From Ophioceras dolichostomum (lineage: Eukaryota; Ascomycota; Sordariomycetes; Magnaporthales; Ophioceraceae), in assembly GCA_003049485.1 (NCBI GenBank), contig PYST01000235.1, forward strand, positions 5,319 to 60,705: a stretch of 55,387 bases of DNA, given 5' to 3'. The first letter of the stretch is position 1, and each line of letters opens with the position of its first letter. Of the stretch, positions 1-11,355 are shown in pieces. The notes under the pieces were generated by a model, which saw only the letters and a program-made list of their open reading frames with translations, searched no databases and was not told the origin of the DNA. Position numbers and translations under genes: made by a program.

Positions 1-1610
1 GCGGCGGGGGGGCCGGGGGAGGGACCGGCGGTACGCTTCGGCGTGGGCGCCCTCGTGTTCGCTGGGCGCGTGCGCGTGCGTGGGAGCTTCTGCTAGTGCT
101 CGAGCTAGTGGCTGTGCCCGGACTTGCGCCGCGTGTGCGCGTGTGCTGGCGTGTCCGCGGCATTGCGTGGGAGACGAGAAGAGGCGAGGTGGGAGGCGGC
201 GGCGGGAACAGACGAGTTTCCCAATCCGATCAGTCCCAGCCACATCCGCCGGGTTCGGTGGTGGGAGGGGAGGAAGCCGGAGTCGGGCGGGGCAGGCAGG
301 CACGCAGGCAATCAATTCCGGCGGTTGTTGATGATGGTGACAGGAGGGACAAGCTTTTTTGAGGTCGAAAGTTGAACGCGGCGAGTGGCGAGAAGAGATT
401 CGTATCGGAATGGGATGGATGCAGACCTCGGAAGAAAGGAGAGCCAATTCGCGTGGGCTGTGGGAGGGAACGCGTTGATGTTTCCGGTGGTGTTTTCTGG
501 GCGAGGTGAAAGAGAAGTGGGTGCTGGGTGGGGCACAGCAGCACAGTTCCAGGCCAAGCCAAGCCAAGTGGACGCTTTCGGCAGGACCACAGGGTTGCTG
601 TTCATTCTTCCATCACCCGTCCCATCACCATCATCAACGCCCTTAGACGAAAAAGGGTCGCAGTCGTCCGTTCCAATGCCCAAGTGCCTCCGGAAATGCT
701 CCCGCCGACCAAGACAATCTGCATGCGTGCCTGCGTGCCTGCCTGCACTCCTGGTTGGCTAATACCGAGGTATGCCAGGCCGGAAAGCCCAGAGCAGATC
801 GGTTGACAGGCCAAGGAGACGACGAAGCAACAAGACGACAGACAGACAAAGGAAAAAAACAAAGGCGCGAAACGAAAAGACGACGGACAAGAAAACAGAT
901 GCGCAACACGAAAAGGCGACAGGAAGGAAAGACAGCCTGACGACAAGCGAAGGGGAACTTGCGACGGTTTGGTTCTCGCTGGCGGCGGCGTTTTGCTCGC
1001 TCGCCCCTTCGCTCGCGGCCTGACCCTTCCTTTGCCTTCCTAATTCCCCGCCCTCTTCTTCGGCTTGCTCATCGCCCTCGACCTTTTCGGCGGCCGCAGC
1101 GGCTCCGCAGAGTCGGAGTCGTTGCCTGGTGTTGGCCCTCTTTCGCTTCTTAACCGAATGTTGACTGGGCTCGGCCGGGAGTGTTTGAATGCCACCTATG
1201 TAAAGTGATCCCTGGACAGTTCTTGCAGTGAGCCCCGCGCACAGGTCTTGACGGGTGCATCAAACAGACGCCTAGCTGAACAGGGGGAGGTGTGGCGTGA
1301 GAAAGACGTGCTGTCGGCGACAATGCAGCTTTCCGCATACATCATTGGTCACCATCATCACCCTTATCACTACGAGCCAGTAAAACGGTTATAAGACCAC
1401 TCGCAGTCCACCCCATGGCTTCCCTTCCGGTCGCCCATCTCACATTAGCCATTCCCCTTCTCTCCATGCCTCCACTCCCACCCCACTCTCCTCACGCTAT
1501 TTCTTTGATAAAACACACACAGGCTACTGTCGGAACACGAGAGGCGGTGGCCAGCGTCTAAGGGCCGTGAGATAACTTCCTTAGCAGTACAAGTCGAGAC
1601 CTCGCCCCAG
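1..1610. other. Left-edge intergenic region, no gene supported
   Basis: The first 1.6 kb is GC-rich at the far left and purine-rich around 800-950. Open frames are short, overlap on both strands and show no recognisable domain. It probably holds the promoter and leader of the broken gene starting at 1611, and perhaps part of a gene beyond the left edge, but nothing here can be called. Confidence 0.6.
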
Positions 1611-2920
1611 ATGGACCTCCCCCAAAGCGAGGGACCGAAACTGGGCCCCTTCAAAGCCGGCCAGCCGGTCAAGATCAGATGGTTGGGGAGGCTCGGCAGC
1701 GGGGGCCACGCTCTTGTCCACAAAGTCGAGATTGACGGCTCCGAGTACGCCCTGAAGATGGTAAGTTGCCAAGCTTGGCAAGCTACCAGCTTCCCCCATT
1801 GAAGCCACACGGGCAATCAACGTTATCCAGCCAACACGAAATCGCTGACTGGCACGAACCCCCTAAAAAAACAGTTCGCGTTCATGCATCCCCACGCCCA
1901 CTGCCTCTACAGCAAGCCCAAAGATTGGAATGGGACTAAGGAGGGCATGGATGCATTCCTTCTGGAGAAAGCTGGCCTGCGTTATGATGACATGTAGTAC
2001 CAGTGTGACCCATTCTACCGCGAGTGCCGGGCCTACGGTAGGCTCAAGGAGACGGGGCTAGGGGACAGGGCCGTCCGCGCCCACGGCTATCTCATGTTGG
2101 ACGTGGACTCTGCCGACACCCGAGAGCCTTCCGATCGGGGCGGAAGTGACGACGACAGTAGCGACGATGACGAGAGCAGCGATGACGGCGATACACCAGC
2201 CGGCGGCCGCAAGAACCCTGACGAGATCCCCGACAAAGTGCTCAAAACCGACTGGAATCGGAGCGATGGCAGCATTTGGGGGCCATCCCAAAGGAACGCG
2301 CCCATCCGCTGCATCGTCAAGGACCTTATCGACCCCGAGGCGAGCCCCTTCGGTCCCAAAAACGCCTGGAGGATGATCAAAGATGTGAGGGACATCAACA
2401 CGGTTGGCATCTTCATCAAGGACCTGAAACCAAACAATGTCTGCAACGGGAAGGTGCTTGAATCAGCGCCGCCATGACCGTGCCCCACTTCCACATCTAC
2501 TTTCACGTGGCGAGGCACAGGAAGTGTTCGCAAGTCATGTTTTGGAGATGGGAAGACGCCACTAGCCTCTCCGACTTGACCCAGTGGTGGAACAGGCACC
2601 ACCCGTCCAACAAGAAGATCTGGTATTCGTCCAAACCCACTGAAGAGTTCCTTGATAGGCTTCGGGAGAAGCCCGGCTCCAGGCGGGCAAGGAGATTGTG
2701 CGCGGGAACACACTGGGAGATGTTGCGAGGAAAGGACGGCATGTTCTACGACTGGAAGGCCGCGGCCGTGAAGAGACAGCTTCAGCTTGCGGCATCATCA
2801 CCACTATCATTATCATCTGGAGCCCCGTCGCCGGCAAGCGCTGAGGACACGCGCAAAGGCGCGGGCAAGGGCAGAGGCAAAGGCAAGGGCAAGGGACGGA
2901 AGGGGGGCAAAGATGTCTAA
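1611..2920 (+). pseudogene. FTA2-like protein (Sim4 kinetochore subunit FTA2 family), broken by a stop and a frameshift
   Basis: The start at 1611 gives an N-terminus typical of the fungal FTA2-like family: GPKLGPFK, then a glycine-rich loop (LGSGGHALVHKV) and EYALK, resembling the start of a protein-kinase fold. Exon 1 is 1611-1760. A 114-nt intron (GTAAGT...ACAG, 1761-1874) joins it to FAFMHPHAHC. The diagnostic PFYRECRAYGRLKE segment follows, then an acidic Ser/Asp stretch, and GIFIKDLKPNN, which resembles a kinase catalytic loop. Two lesions interrupt it. TAG at 1995-1997 lies just before the PFYREC segment. Near 2465 the reading frame shifts by the equivalent of one missing base, after which TVPHFHIYF and the basic GKGRGKGKG tail continue to 2920. 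Family members range from the kinetochore subunit to many uncharacterised paralogues; this looks like a paralogue. A sequencing error is possible, but two independent lesions favour a pseudogene. Confidence 0.8.
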
Positions 2921-2980
2921 GGCGGGAGACCGAAAACGGAGGAGGAGAGGAGGGGTGGGGTGTGGGGGATGGGGTGTGTG

Positions 2981-3040
2981 GGGTGGAGGACGGTGAGCAA
3001 GGTGCATGTGTTGGGTGGAGGACGGTGAGCAAGGTGCATG
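2981..3040. repeat. 28-bp direct repeat, two copies, 32-bp period
   Basis: An identical 28-bp unit beginning gggtggagga occurs at 2981-3008 and 3013-3040, separated by 4 bp. It lies just after the coding remnant of the FTA2-like pseudogene. It reads as a local tandem duplication. Confidence 0.9.
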
Positions 3041-3116
3041 AAGGCCGAAGAAGAGGAGGAGGTGGAGTACGGGAAAGAGCCAAGAGACATTTTTGTTTTG
3101 TTTTAGCACATGGCGG

Positions 3117-3163
3117 AGAGAGAGAGATAGTGCGTGGAGAGAGAGAGAGAGAGAGAGAGAGAG
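3117..3163. repeat. GA dinucleotide microsatellite
   Basis: Two GA runs are separated by a short interruption (tagtgcgtg). The longer uninterrupted run covers about 3140-3163. Confidence 0.9.
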
Positions 3164-3587
3164 CAAGCAGCACTAACACGCAGCCTGGCCATTGTGCAGT
3201 TTCACTACGTGTCCGTGTCTGTCAGGTCGGGTGCCCAAGTCGCCACCTGCGGAGGCAGCTTCACACCGCTGCCGTGCCCCGCCCACAAGAACCGTTTTGC
3301 TGCCCAAACACCGCCCGTTTTCCGACCTACACTCGCGCCTGGAGCGGGGGGCGCCAGGAACCGACATGCCCACCCTAGGTACCAATCCAGCCCCCTAACT
3401 CATTCTGTCTCGTTCTGTCTGCGCCTAAGCCGCTGTCCTGCGGGTCGCCACGAATAACTAACACGCCAATAGCTACTACTAGCATCGAATCGCTACCTAC
3501 CTGGGCAGCTCTCAGTTCTCGCCGGCGAACCACGCCTCGAAGCCCAACCGAGCTCGACGCGACATCCACGGAAGCCACCGCAGCCTA

Positions 3588-5443
3588 CTACACCTTCGCC
3601 AGCAGCGACGGCCTCAGGCCTCCGACCCTCGCGACCCTCGCGCCGAACACGAACACCGAGGTAGCGCCGATGCTGAAGGCGGCGAACAGCTGCAGGCCGA
3701 GGTAGCTGCCGCGCGAAGAGCCGAGGATAGCGCCGGCGACGGGCGGCCCGCACAGCGAGCCGACGGCGTTGAACACGTTGGCGGTGCCCATGCGGGCGCC
3801 GAGGAAGCGCAGGTCGGCCGTGATGGCGGCGAGCACGACGGCCGGCAGCGAGACGATGCCGCCGGACGAGAAGCCGAACAGCACGGCGAAGACGAGATTC
3901 CCCGCGACGCCCTCGACGGCGACCCAGCAGAACGTCACGACGCCCGCCATGGCAGCCACGGCCAGCATGGTGTTGATGGGGCCCACGCGGCCGACGACCA
4001 GCGCGGGCGCCAGGCGGCCGAGCACGCTGGCGGCGTTGAGGACGGCGACGAGGTTGAGGGCCAGACCGTCCGTCTCCGGCATGCCGTGGGAGAGCGCGTA
4101 CGACTGGAGATAGAACACGGGCACGAAGAAGCCCAGGTTCGCGCAGAACATGGCGGCGCAGTAGAACACGTACGCCGGCTCGCGGAACGCGGCCGCGTCG
4201 ACAGGCGAGCGGACCACGCGCGGCTGGAGTGGCGTCGTCGTCGTCGTCGTCGAGCCCGAGCTCGAGCGGCGCGGCGTGTGCATGGCGGCCACGCCGACGG
4301 CGCAGGTAGCCAGCGCCACGAAGCCGAGCACGCGGTTCGCCCACGCGAAGCCCACGCGCGAGGTCAAGGCTGTGAACGCCAGCGGGTACACGACGCCGCC
4401 CAGGCTGCTCCCGCTGACGGCCACGCCCGTCGCGAGCGCTCTCCTGCCGCTGCTCTTCTTGCCCTTGCTGCTGCCGTCCCTGCCGTCCCTGCCGTCGAAC
4501 CACAGCTGCAGCAGCGATAGGCTCGGCACGACGAGACCCCCCATGCCCAGCCCGGCGCAGAGGCCCTGCGCCAGCAGGATGTGCCAGTACGCCGTCGCGA
4601 AGCCCGTGGCGAACACGCCGAGCACCACCAGGGCCGAGCCCCCGGCGACGAGGGCGCGGAAGTGGCCCGCGTCGAACAGGGGCCCGCTCACGCCGCCGCC
4701 TGCGAGCAGGAGGAAGGACTGGACGGAGCCTACCCACGAGATGGCGTCGGGGGAGGAGGACGAGAGGAAGTTGGACTCGTAGTAGGTTTGGTACACGCCG
4801 AAGGTGTTGACGATGCCCCTGGATTTGATTTCGTTGTGTGAGTGGTTCGTTCGTCCTTAGTCGTCCTTGCGTTGACTTACCCCCGTCACTTCCCTCTCCC
4901 TCCCTTTTTGTTTCTCTCTCGCTTTTCATTCTCCGGTATGTCGCTCGCCCCCTTCCTTTGTTGTGTTGCTGTGTTGCACTGGGGACTGGACTAGGGAAGG
5001 AGAGAGGCAAAAACTGACCACGAGTTGAAGAAGAAGAAGAACGCCCCTAGCACCTGCAGCCACGCCTGGACGCCGCCGTTCGGTGGTGGGCTGTCGACGA
5101 TGTTGTCGTTGTTGACGTTGTCGTCCGGCTGCAGGTGCTGTTGGTGGTGGCTGCTCGACTCTACTGCGTCCGCGGGTCCGGCTGTGATTTCAGGGGCTAC
5201 GGCGAGATCGAGTGACCGCCATGCTGGGACGAGTAGCGGCGGGAGTGTTGCTGCCGTCGTTTGAGGCGTCGCCGTGTCGAGATCAGCATGTTTCTCTTCG
5301 ATGCTGTCGAACTTTTCCTTCTCCACTGCTTCCCCCTTCCCCGCACACACGAAGCCGGTGTCGGTGGAAGAGGCGTCGTCCAGGATCTCGATTTCCACGG
5401 GCCCATCGTTGCCGCTTTCCTGTTGTTCGCCATGTCTGGCCAT
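3588..5443 (-). CDS. MFS permease, monocarboxylate-transporter-like (MCT/MCH family)
   Basis: Exons are 5443-5019 and 4818-3588 (complement), giving 551 aa. The 200-nt intron has donor GTCAGT and acceptor CCAG. Splicing creates WGIVNTFGVYQTYYE at the junction, the hallmark of fungal MCT-like permeases at the end of the first membrane segment. The first ATG after the upstream TTG is at 5443. Residues 1 to about 115 are an acidic, Ser/Asp/Gln-rich cytosolic tail, typical of this family. About twelve hydrophobic segments follow, with a charged Ser/Thr-rich central loop (RRSSSGSTTTT) between halves. Fungal homologues include riboflavin and monocarboxylate porters and many of unknown substrate, so only proton-coupled uptake at the plasma or vacuolar membrane is suggested. 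No neighbour clarifies the substrate. Confidence 0.93.
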
Positions 5444-7290
5444 TGTCAATTCATTTATTAGTATGGGCCCAATTCATCTTTGTTCAATTTCCAGTAACGT
5501 CGGCGTGGTTTGCTGTGGTGTACGGCCGTTTTGTTCTTGCATCGCTGCTTGGTCGTCTCCGGTGCGGAGTTATAGTCGTATTCTGTCAGGGGTTGGGCTC
5601 CGCCTCGGCTTTGCGTTGTCGTTGCGCGGTCGGATCCGACCGTCACCGCCCGTTTGCTGGTCGCGCTACCACCAACACTACTAACCTTGTTTCGACTCCC
5701 ACCTTGCTTCAACCTCGCTGCCAATGCAGAACTGGTGGGCAAAAACTGTACATAAAAAAATGCTGGAAATATCGAGTAGCTGAATATTGCCGCTTCAAAA
5801 CCCTATTTTTGTTGCTAATTCGCATCTCTGGCGTCACCGCATCGCAATTATTCGTCAATTGCCTCATCGCGAGCAGCCAAGAAACCCCTCACACTTGCCG
5901 AACAATATGCCGAGGCTACAGATCTGCGATCCAGAGTTCCGAAAACCGCAGAGTCAGCGTCCACGCCAGATTATCCTCTCGGTCACCGCAATGAAGCCCA
6001 GGGAGAGATTGCAAGGCGGCCGGCCATGACAGGCGATTGACAGTCCGTGACTCGATCTGTTATCTGATCCGTGCCGGCTCCGGGCTGGCCAGCAGATGGA
6101 GTTCCCTAAGCCCCACAAACTAGTCCACTCCACCTCCCCGCGAGTTGCCTGTCAGCAAGCCGGCCCGATGACTCCGACGTCGGTCGCATCAACCGCGGAC
6201 CTTAGGTTCGCATCCAGCGCATCTCATCGAATCTGAGGCATCGCATGCGGACGGGAATCGGCGGTGCCTGCTAACCTTTTCTCAATTGGAGAAGGGCGGG
6301 AAGGGAAATGAATGCCAGCATTGCAAATCGCCAAATAGTGCGATAAGGAACAACGCTTGGGATTCTCTAGCTTTGCCCATTCCCGTGAAGCGGGTCGAAC
6401 GCGATTGCTGTATGAGGCGTAGCATGACGTCGGGGGCCTGAGTTGCCAGTTGACGATAATAGATGGGTGAGGCTTGCTTTCCGAGTCGACTGGGCGGCCC
6501 AGCCAGCGATTGGGCCGCATCGCACGCCGCTTGGCTGCGTCGTCGTGAGAATAAACATGAAGTTGCCGTCCCAGGGATTTGAGAGATAGATGGACCGGCT
6601 TGCAGAAATACAAAATGATTTCCTAATAAAATACTACTAAGGATGTCATGGGCAAATACGTACGTCCTCTAGTTGGGCGCTCTCGTCTCACTTGGCTACG
6701 GCTTTTTTTGACTTCCAAAAATCAATTGGCGCCAGTGAGCCTCGGTGTTTTAAAGCAAGAAGCCTTGCGCTCGAGAATTAGGACAGCTGAAAGCTGGGGT
6801 CGGTGAAGGGAGAGCGCAAAACAAAGTAGAGTAGAAGGGGGGGAGGCGGGGAAAAATAAGACAATAACAAACAAAAAAGAGGCAATCGACAACTGGCCGC
6901 CTCGAAACGGGGGCATCACGATTGTCGCTATTCCTGGGACACCACGTCATGTTGTCAGCTGCGAGCGGTAGGACTTACCTACTCGACCATATGGCCAGTT
7001 ACTGATTGTTGAAAACCACTGCGAGGCCGACACTAATAAAGGCCAAAGCTCCAGCCACGGCCCCACCCCGAACCACCACCAGTGACATAACCTGGCACTC
7101 GATTTGATTGATTTCACTCCGACAGTCCTTGCTTGGACTGGATGCATGCCTGCCTCACTTCGTCGTCCCAAGATTGATTTCAATCGGATAGTATCCTGTT
7201 CTGTCACACACGCTGCCATCACCTACCTTGGGCAAGTGCCTACCTCCAAAAACGGCTCCATTTCCCGCACTCCCTAAGCGCCAGTAGTTA
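5444..7290. other. 1.85-kb intergenic region
   Basis: This separates the start of the MFS permease from the end of the FKBP2 gene. The stretch at about 5740-5900 is relatively AT-rich. Open frames are short and carry no recognisable domain. It presumably contains the permease promoter; no specific site can be supported. Confidence 0.6.
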
Positions 7291-8077
7291 CTACTCGCCA
7301 ACGCCTTGAATGCTCATCATTTCCACTTCGAACACTGCGCGTGCGGACGACGCAGACATGTTCTTGTTAGCCGTGATCCTCGCAACAGTGCTGAGTTGTC
7401 CTTTATATCAATGCCCGCAATGAGAAGCCTCACACGTACCGAGAGTCGAGTTCGGTGGGATAGGCCCAACGGCTCGGTTGCCATATCCAAGCTCGGGCGG
7501 AATGGTGATTTTTCTGTGGGAGTGTTGGACGTTAGCGTAACATCTTTGCTGCCTTTCCCCCAACCGCCTTTTTTTTCTCGTATCGCTTTCTAGTACTACA
7601 TACCTCTTTTCACCGATGCACATATCGGCAAGCCCGAGATCGAAGCTAGGGTCGAGTTAGCCAAGTAAGTCAAGGCTTCCCCGATTCGCTGTTCCTTGCT
7701 TCGTTATTGGCTGGTGATGGGCTGGCTCACTCACCCGTCAATGACGTCTCCCACTCCAAGAGTGAACCCGAACGGCTCCTCCCCGTAGCCTGTGGATTGA
7801 ATCAATGACATTGCGAGTCAGCCCACAGAACCTCCAGCATGTTGGAAGACAGTCGACAGACGCCACTCCCCTCTCTCCTGAGCCTCAACTCAATCGCTCT
7901 GAACTCACTAGAGTCGAACTGGGTCCCGTTCAGAAAAGTGCCCTTGTAGTGGACAAAAATGAGGTCGCCGATCCTGGATTTCCTGTCGCACTGCGCGGCC
8001 TTGGTGACCTCGATGATGAGCCCAGACTGGGCCACCGCGAGGCCAAGCAGCGCCGAGAAGAGGACAAGAAAACGCAT
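7291..8077 (-). CDS. FKBP-type peptidyl-prolyl isomerase, secretory (FKBP2-like)
   Basis: Five short exons are read on the complement: 8077-7909, 7789-7735, 7645-7604, 7513-7440 and 7334-7291, totalling 384 nt or 127 aa. All four introns have GT-AG borders and preserve frame. The signal peptide is MRFLVLFSALLGLAVA. The FKBP domain follows in order: DLIFVHYKGTFLNGTQFDSS, YGEEPFGFTLGVGDVIDG, DLGLADMCIGEKR, KITIPPELGYGNRAVG and a final PPNSTLVFEVEMMSI. These carry the aromatic and Asp residues that line the FK506/proline pocket. The enzyme speeds cis-trans proline isomerisation, here probably in the ER. The protein ends SIQGVGE without an HDEL/HNEL-type retrieval signal, so it may be secreted, or the last exon may differ from this model. 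Exon-rich structure is usual for fungal FKBP2. Confidence 0.94.
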
Positions 8078-8440
8078 CTTTGTTTCTGTTTCCTAGGCGA
8101 TGCACGACAAGATCTAGGAATTGGATTCAGAGAAGGAAAGACTGGAATCAATTGTGGACTGCGCGTTCTCTCCAATTTTTCCTTTGGTGTCTGTTGCTGA
8201 GATAAAAAAACANGGGGGGGGCAGCTGGCTAAATGTCCCGGCTCATTGGATCAGGCTAGTCAGCGGCCTCAATCTACACGACCATGCTGGTAATTGCCAA
8301 AAAAACCCTTACCGTACTCGCAAGATTCTCCGATCGCTCCGTATTATCGGCTTGAAATTGACCAGGGCTTAGGGAGATCGCATCCAAAGTCGCTGAATGA
8401 CAGAGCTTTACATGCATAGTAATCCTGAGCACACTAGTGC
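8078..8440. other. Short intergenic region with an ambiguous base
   Basis: This 363-bp gap holds the FKBP2 promoter and the 3' end of the DHA2 transporter. A single N at 8213 sits between an A-rich stretch and an eight-base G run, marking a low-quality homopolymer. No gene was seen. Confidence 0.7.
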
Positions 8441-10848
8441 TCAAGAGACTACCGAGGCGCGCCCTCTCCCCCGGAGGCCAGTGAGCCCCACAGTTTCGCT
8501 TCCCGTGGCTTGGTCGGCTGCTGTTATCCTCTCGCTGCTCAATCGACGGTTCACGCCCAAAACCGCGCCCTTGTTCTCCTTGCTGAGGTGATGACCCTTC
8601 ACGAAGAGGTTGAGAATAGCAGACGCGGCAGCGAAGGCAATCATCTGAAAGTGAAACCGAGCCCAACAAGGCAAGGCGTCAGCAGACAAAGAAGCGGGAG
8701 CGGGCCACGGGGTCTCCTTGAGAGCCAAAATGTAACCCCCAGGACATGTCGGACGGATGCACCACGGAGGAGGGATAGGAGGACACGAACCATGATCCAC
8801 ACCATCCTCAGCGCATCGAAGTAGGTCTGCCTGACCACAACCTGCTGCTCAGCCGGTAGGGTATCGATCAACCCGACATTTGCCGAGGCGCGGTCGCCGT
8901 GGAACTGAGCAGCCAGCACATCACCAATCTCCTGGACGAGTCTCGGGTTGGTGGCGCTCATCTGGTTCTGGAAGAGAACACCGCCGACCACGACGGACAC
9001 GGCGGTGGCGATGGAGCGACAAAAGTTCATCGTGCCGATCACAGCAGCTGTGTCCAACGAAGAGGTGGCGGCCTGTGCGGCCAGGAGCGGGCCCTCGATG
9101 TTCAAACCGTTGCCGATCCCCGCCAGGACCTGGTAGGTGAACAGGCGGGGGAGGTCGCGCTCGAACCTCAGGTTCACGAACAGGCCCACGCCCAACAGCT
9201 GCACCGCCTGCGCGACGTACATGACGGGCAGGTACCTCCCCGTCTTCTGGATGAAGATGCCCGCCAGCGCGGCCGCCAGCGAGGTCGAGACGATCAGCGG
9301 CAGGAGGTACACGCCCGAGGTGAGGGCGTCGACGCCCAGCACTGACTGCGAGTACAGGGGCAGGTAGTACGTAATGCCGATGAAAACATAATAGTTGAAG
9401 GACAGGACGCCAATGGCCGCGACAGTAGACTTGTTGCGGAACAGCCGCGGCGGGATGATGGGGTTCGCGACGAGCTTCCACTCGTTCAGGGCGAAGACGA
9501 CCAGCGCGACCGCGCCGAAGACGATCAGGCTGATGACAGTGGGGGAGGACCACGGGTAGGTCATGTCGCCGAAGTCGAGGGCCAGGAGCACCATTGATGC
9601 GCCGCCGATGATGAGCAGGCTGCCGGACCAGTCGATGGCCTTGAGCCCGGCGAGGATGGGCGTGTTAGGCGTCGGGACGTTCAGATAAAAGATCTGGACA
9701 AGGATTACTATGCCTCCTATGGGCACTGAGAGTGAGAGTGATCGGCGGTTCAGGTAGGTGGTCAGCGATCACTCACAGAGGAGAAGCAGCAGGAGCCAGA
9801 AAGCATCGTGTAGGCATGCCTTGCTTGGGCTGACTCACAGTTGATCCAGAAGCACCACCTCCAGCTGCGGAAAAAGGTCGTTCGGTTAGCACCAAGACAC
9901 CCACCACCTCCTACCATCCCAGTGTCATCACAGCATCACCCAACCCGCGCAAGCTGATGAGATAGAGAGGCACGCAACAGAAAGAGAGAAACCAAACAAA
10001 AAAAAAAGAGAACGGAAAATCAGCACTCACTCCAACCTCGTCGTAAACAAACCCCCCAACACCGGCCCAACCGCGCTCCCCACCGCCCACACCACCGACG
10101 TCAGCGCCAAATACAGCGCGCGGTCCCTCAAGCTAAACATATCGCAAACGATGACATTAACCATCATGCCCATCCCGCCCGCGCCCAGCCCCTGCACGGC
10201 CCTGCCCCCCACCAAGCCGCCGATCGTCCCCGCCGTCGCGCAGGCCAGGCTGCCGGCCCAGAACGCGGCCTGCGCGGCCAGCATGATCGGCCTGCGGCCC
10301 CAGACGTCGGCGAGGGAGCCCCACACGGGCGTCGCGGCCGTGTACGCCAGGATGAAGGCGCCGCCGACCCAGACGTAACCGCCGGCGGACGCGAAGGTCG
10401 CGGCGATGGTGGGGCCGGCGGGCGTGATGGCTGTTAGGTCGAGGGCGGAGAGGAGGGTGGAGAGGCAGAGGACCGCGAGGATGAGGGATGTTGCCTTGGC
10501 GGATGGTGGTGGCACTGGCGTTGTAGGCTGTGCTGCTGGTGGCTCTGGTGGGGGTGTTGTTGGGACGGGAGCGGGAGCGGGAGCGGGAGAGGGGGCGGGA
10601 GAGGGGGCGAGGGAGACAGCGGGTGGTGGAGGCATGGAGTCGTTTGCGGCTGCTGCTGCTGTTGCTGTTGTGGTCCCCGAGGCCTGCGGTGTGACGGTCT
10701 GGTCTCCGAGCATTGGTTCCAGTAGCACGGAGCCGCTCGCGGGCCGCAGAGCCTCCTTTCGCGGAGCCGGAGCCGGAGCAGCGGGTGGCAGCTCCTTGAA
10801 TGGAGCTTCTGTGACAAGCACAGCAGTAGTGGTGGTGGTTGTCGACAT
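8441..10848 (-). CDS. MFS multidrug efflux transporter, 14-TM DHA2 type
   Basis: Exons on the complement are 10848-10031, 9864-9839, 9725-8791 and 8644-8441, totalling 1983 nt or 660 aa. The 26-nt second exon is secured by family conservation: it completes DWRWCFWINLPIGG across two introns. The first ~120 residues are a Pro/Ala/Thr-rich cytosolic extension. Transmembrane helix 1 starts near residue 121 with LSALDLTAITPAGPTI (motif D1). GSLADVWGRRPIML (motif A, ~177-190), GRAVQGLGAGGMG (motif B) and AVGSAVGPVLGGLF (motif C, the drug-antiporter signature) follow. The last exon adds a final helix and a basic tail. Such proteins export toxic compounds or secondary metabolites by proton antiport. 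The gene lies 507 bp downstream of a co-oriented P450, which fits a detoxification or metabolite-export pair. The substrate is unknown. Confidence 0.93.
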
Positions 10849-11355
10849 GACTTCCCGCAGAAAATAAAAATATGGGCCAACGAACGCCCTCCAAAATTCA
10901 GGGGTTCAAATCCCCCAGAGATTGGATTGGTAGTTGGGCGGCTGGCTTGCTGCAAGTATGAAAAATATGTTTGTCTCGAAAGGGGACAGGGTGCAGAAGA
11001 AGGAATTGAAGCTGCTAGGTATTTAAAGGAAAAAAAACAATCGGAGTTCAGAGGCTCGGCGGTGGCGCAGCTTCTCTGATGCGGACCGCAGCGTTGTTGA
11101 TGTGTTCCGTGGCATCCGGAATGCGAGACAGTGCGCGGGAGTGTGAACACTGTCTGTGCACTGTTGCCCCTGCGACCCCTGACTTGCATCCACATACCGA
11201 ATATACTCGACAGCGAAGTGTCCATCCACTCAGAAATTAACGCACAAGTACCTCTAAGTACAGTGCCCCTGTCTCTATCCACGTCTGGCACATCCTAGCG
11301 GTGCAAAGCTGCATACAAGCCCGCTTCCACCGCCGTCAGATTTCACTAACCCTCC
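10849..11355. other. Intergenic region between the P450 and the DHA2 transporter
   Basis: This 507-bp stretch contains the transporter promoter and the P450 3' end. A tRNA-like B-box string at about 10899-10915 was examined and rejected because no A box or cloverleaf accompanies it. Confidence 0.65.

Larger units (their letters stand above)
2921..3587. other. Convergent intergenic region with simple repeats
   Basis: This is the 3' side of both the FTA2-like pseudogene (+) and the MFS permease (-). It holds a duplicated 28-bp unit at 2981-3040 and a GA-rich microsatellite at about 3117-3163. No coding frame with recognisable content was seen. Confidence 0.6.

Noticed and set aside
2463..2477. 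A short intron explaining the FTA2-like frame change
   Set aside because: No GT-AG pair of acceptable length lies between the two conserved frames.
10899..10915. tRNA B-box-like string GGTTCAAATCC
   Set aside because: There is no A box, anticodon arm or acceptor stem at the right distance on the plus strand.
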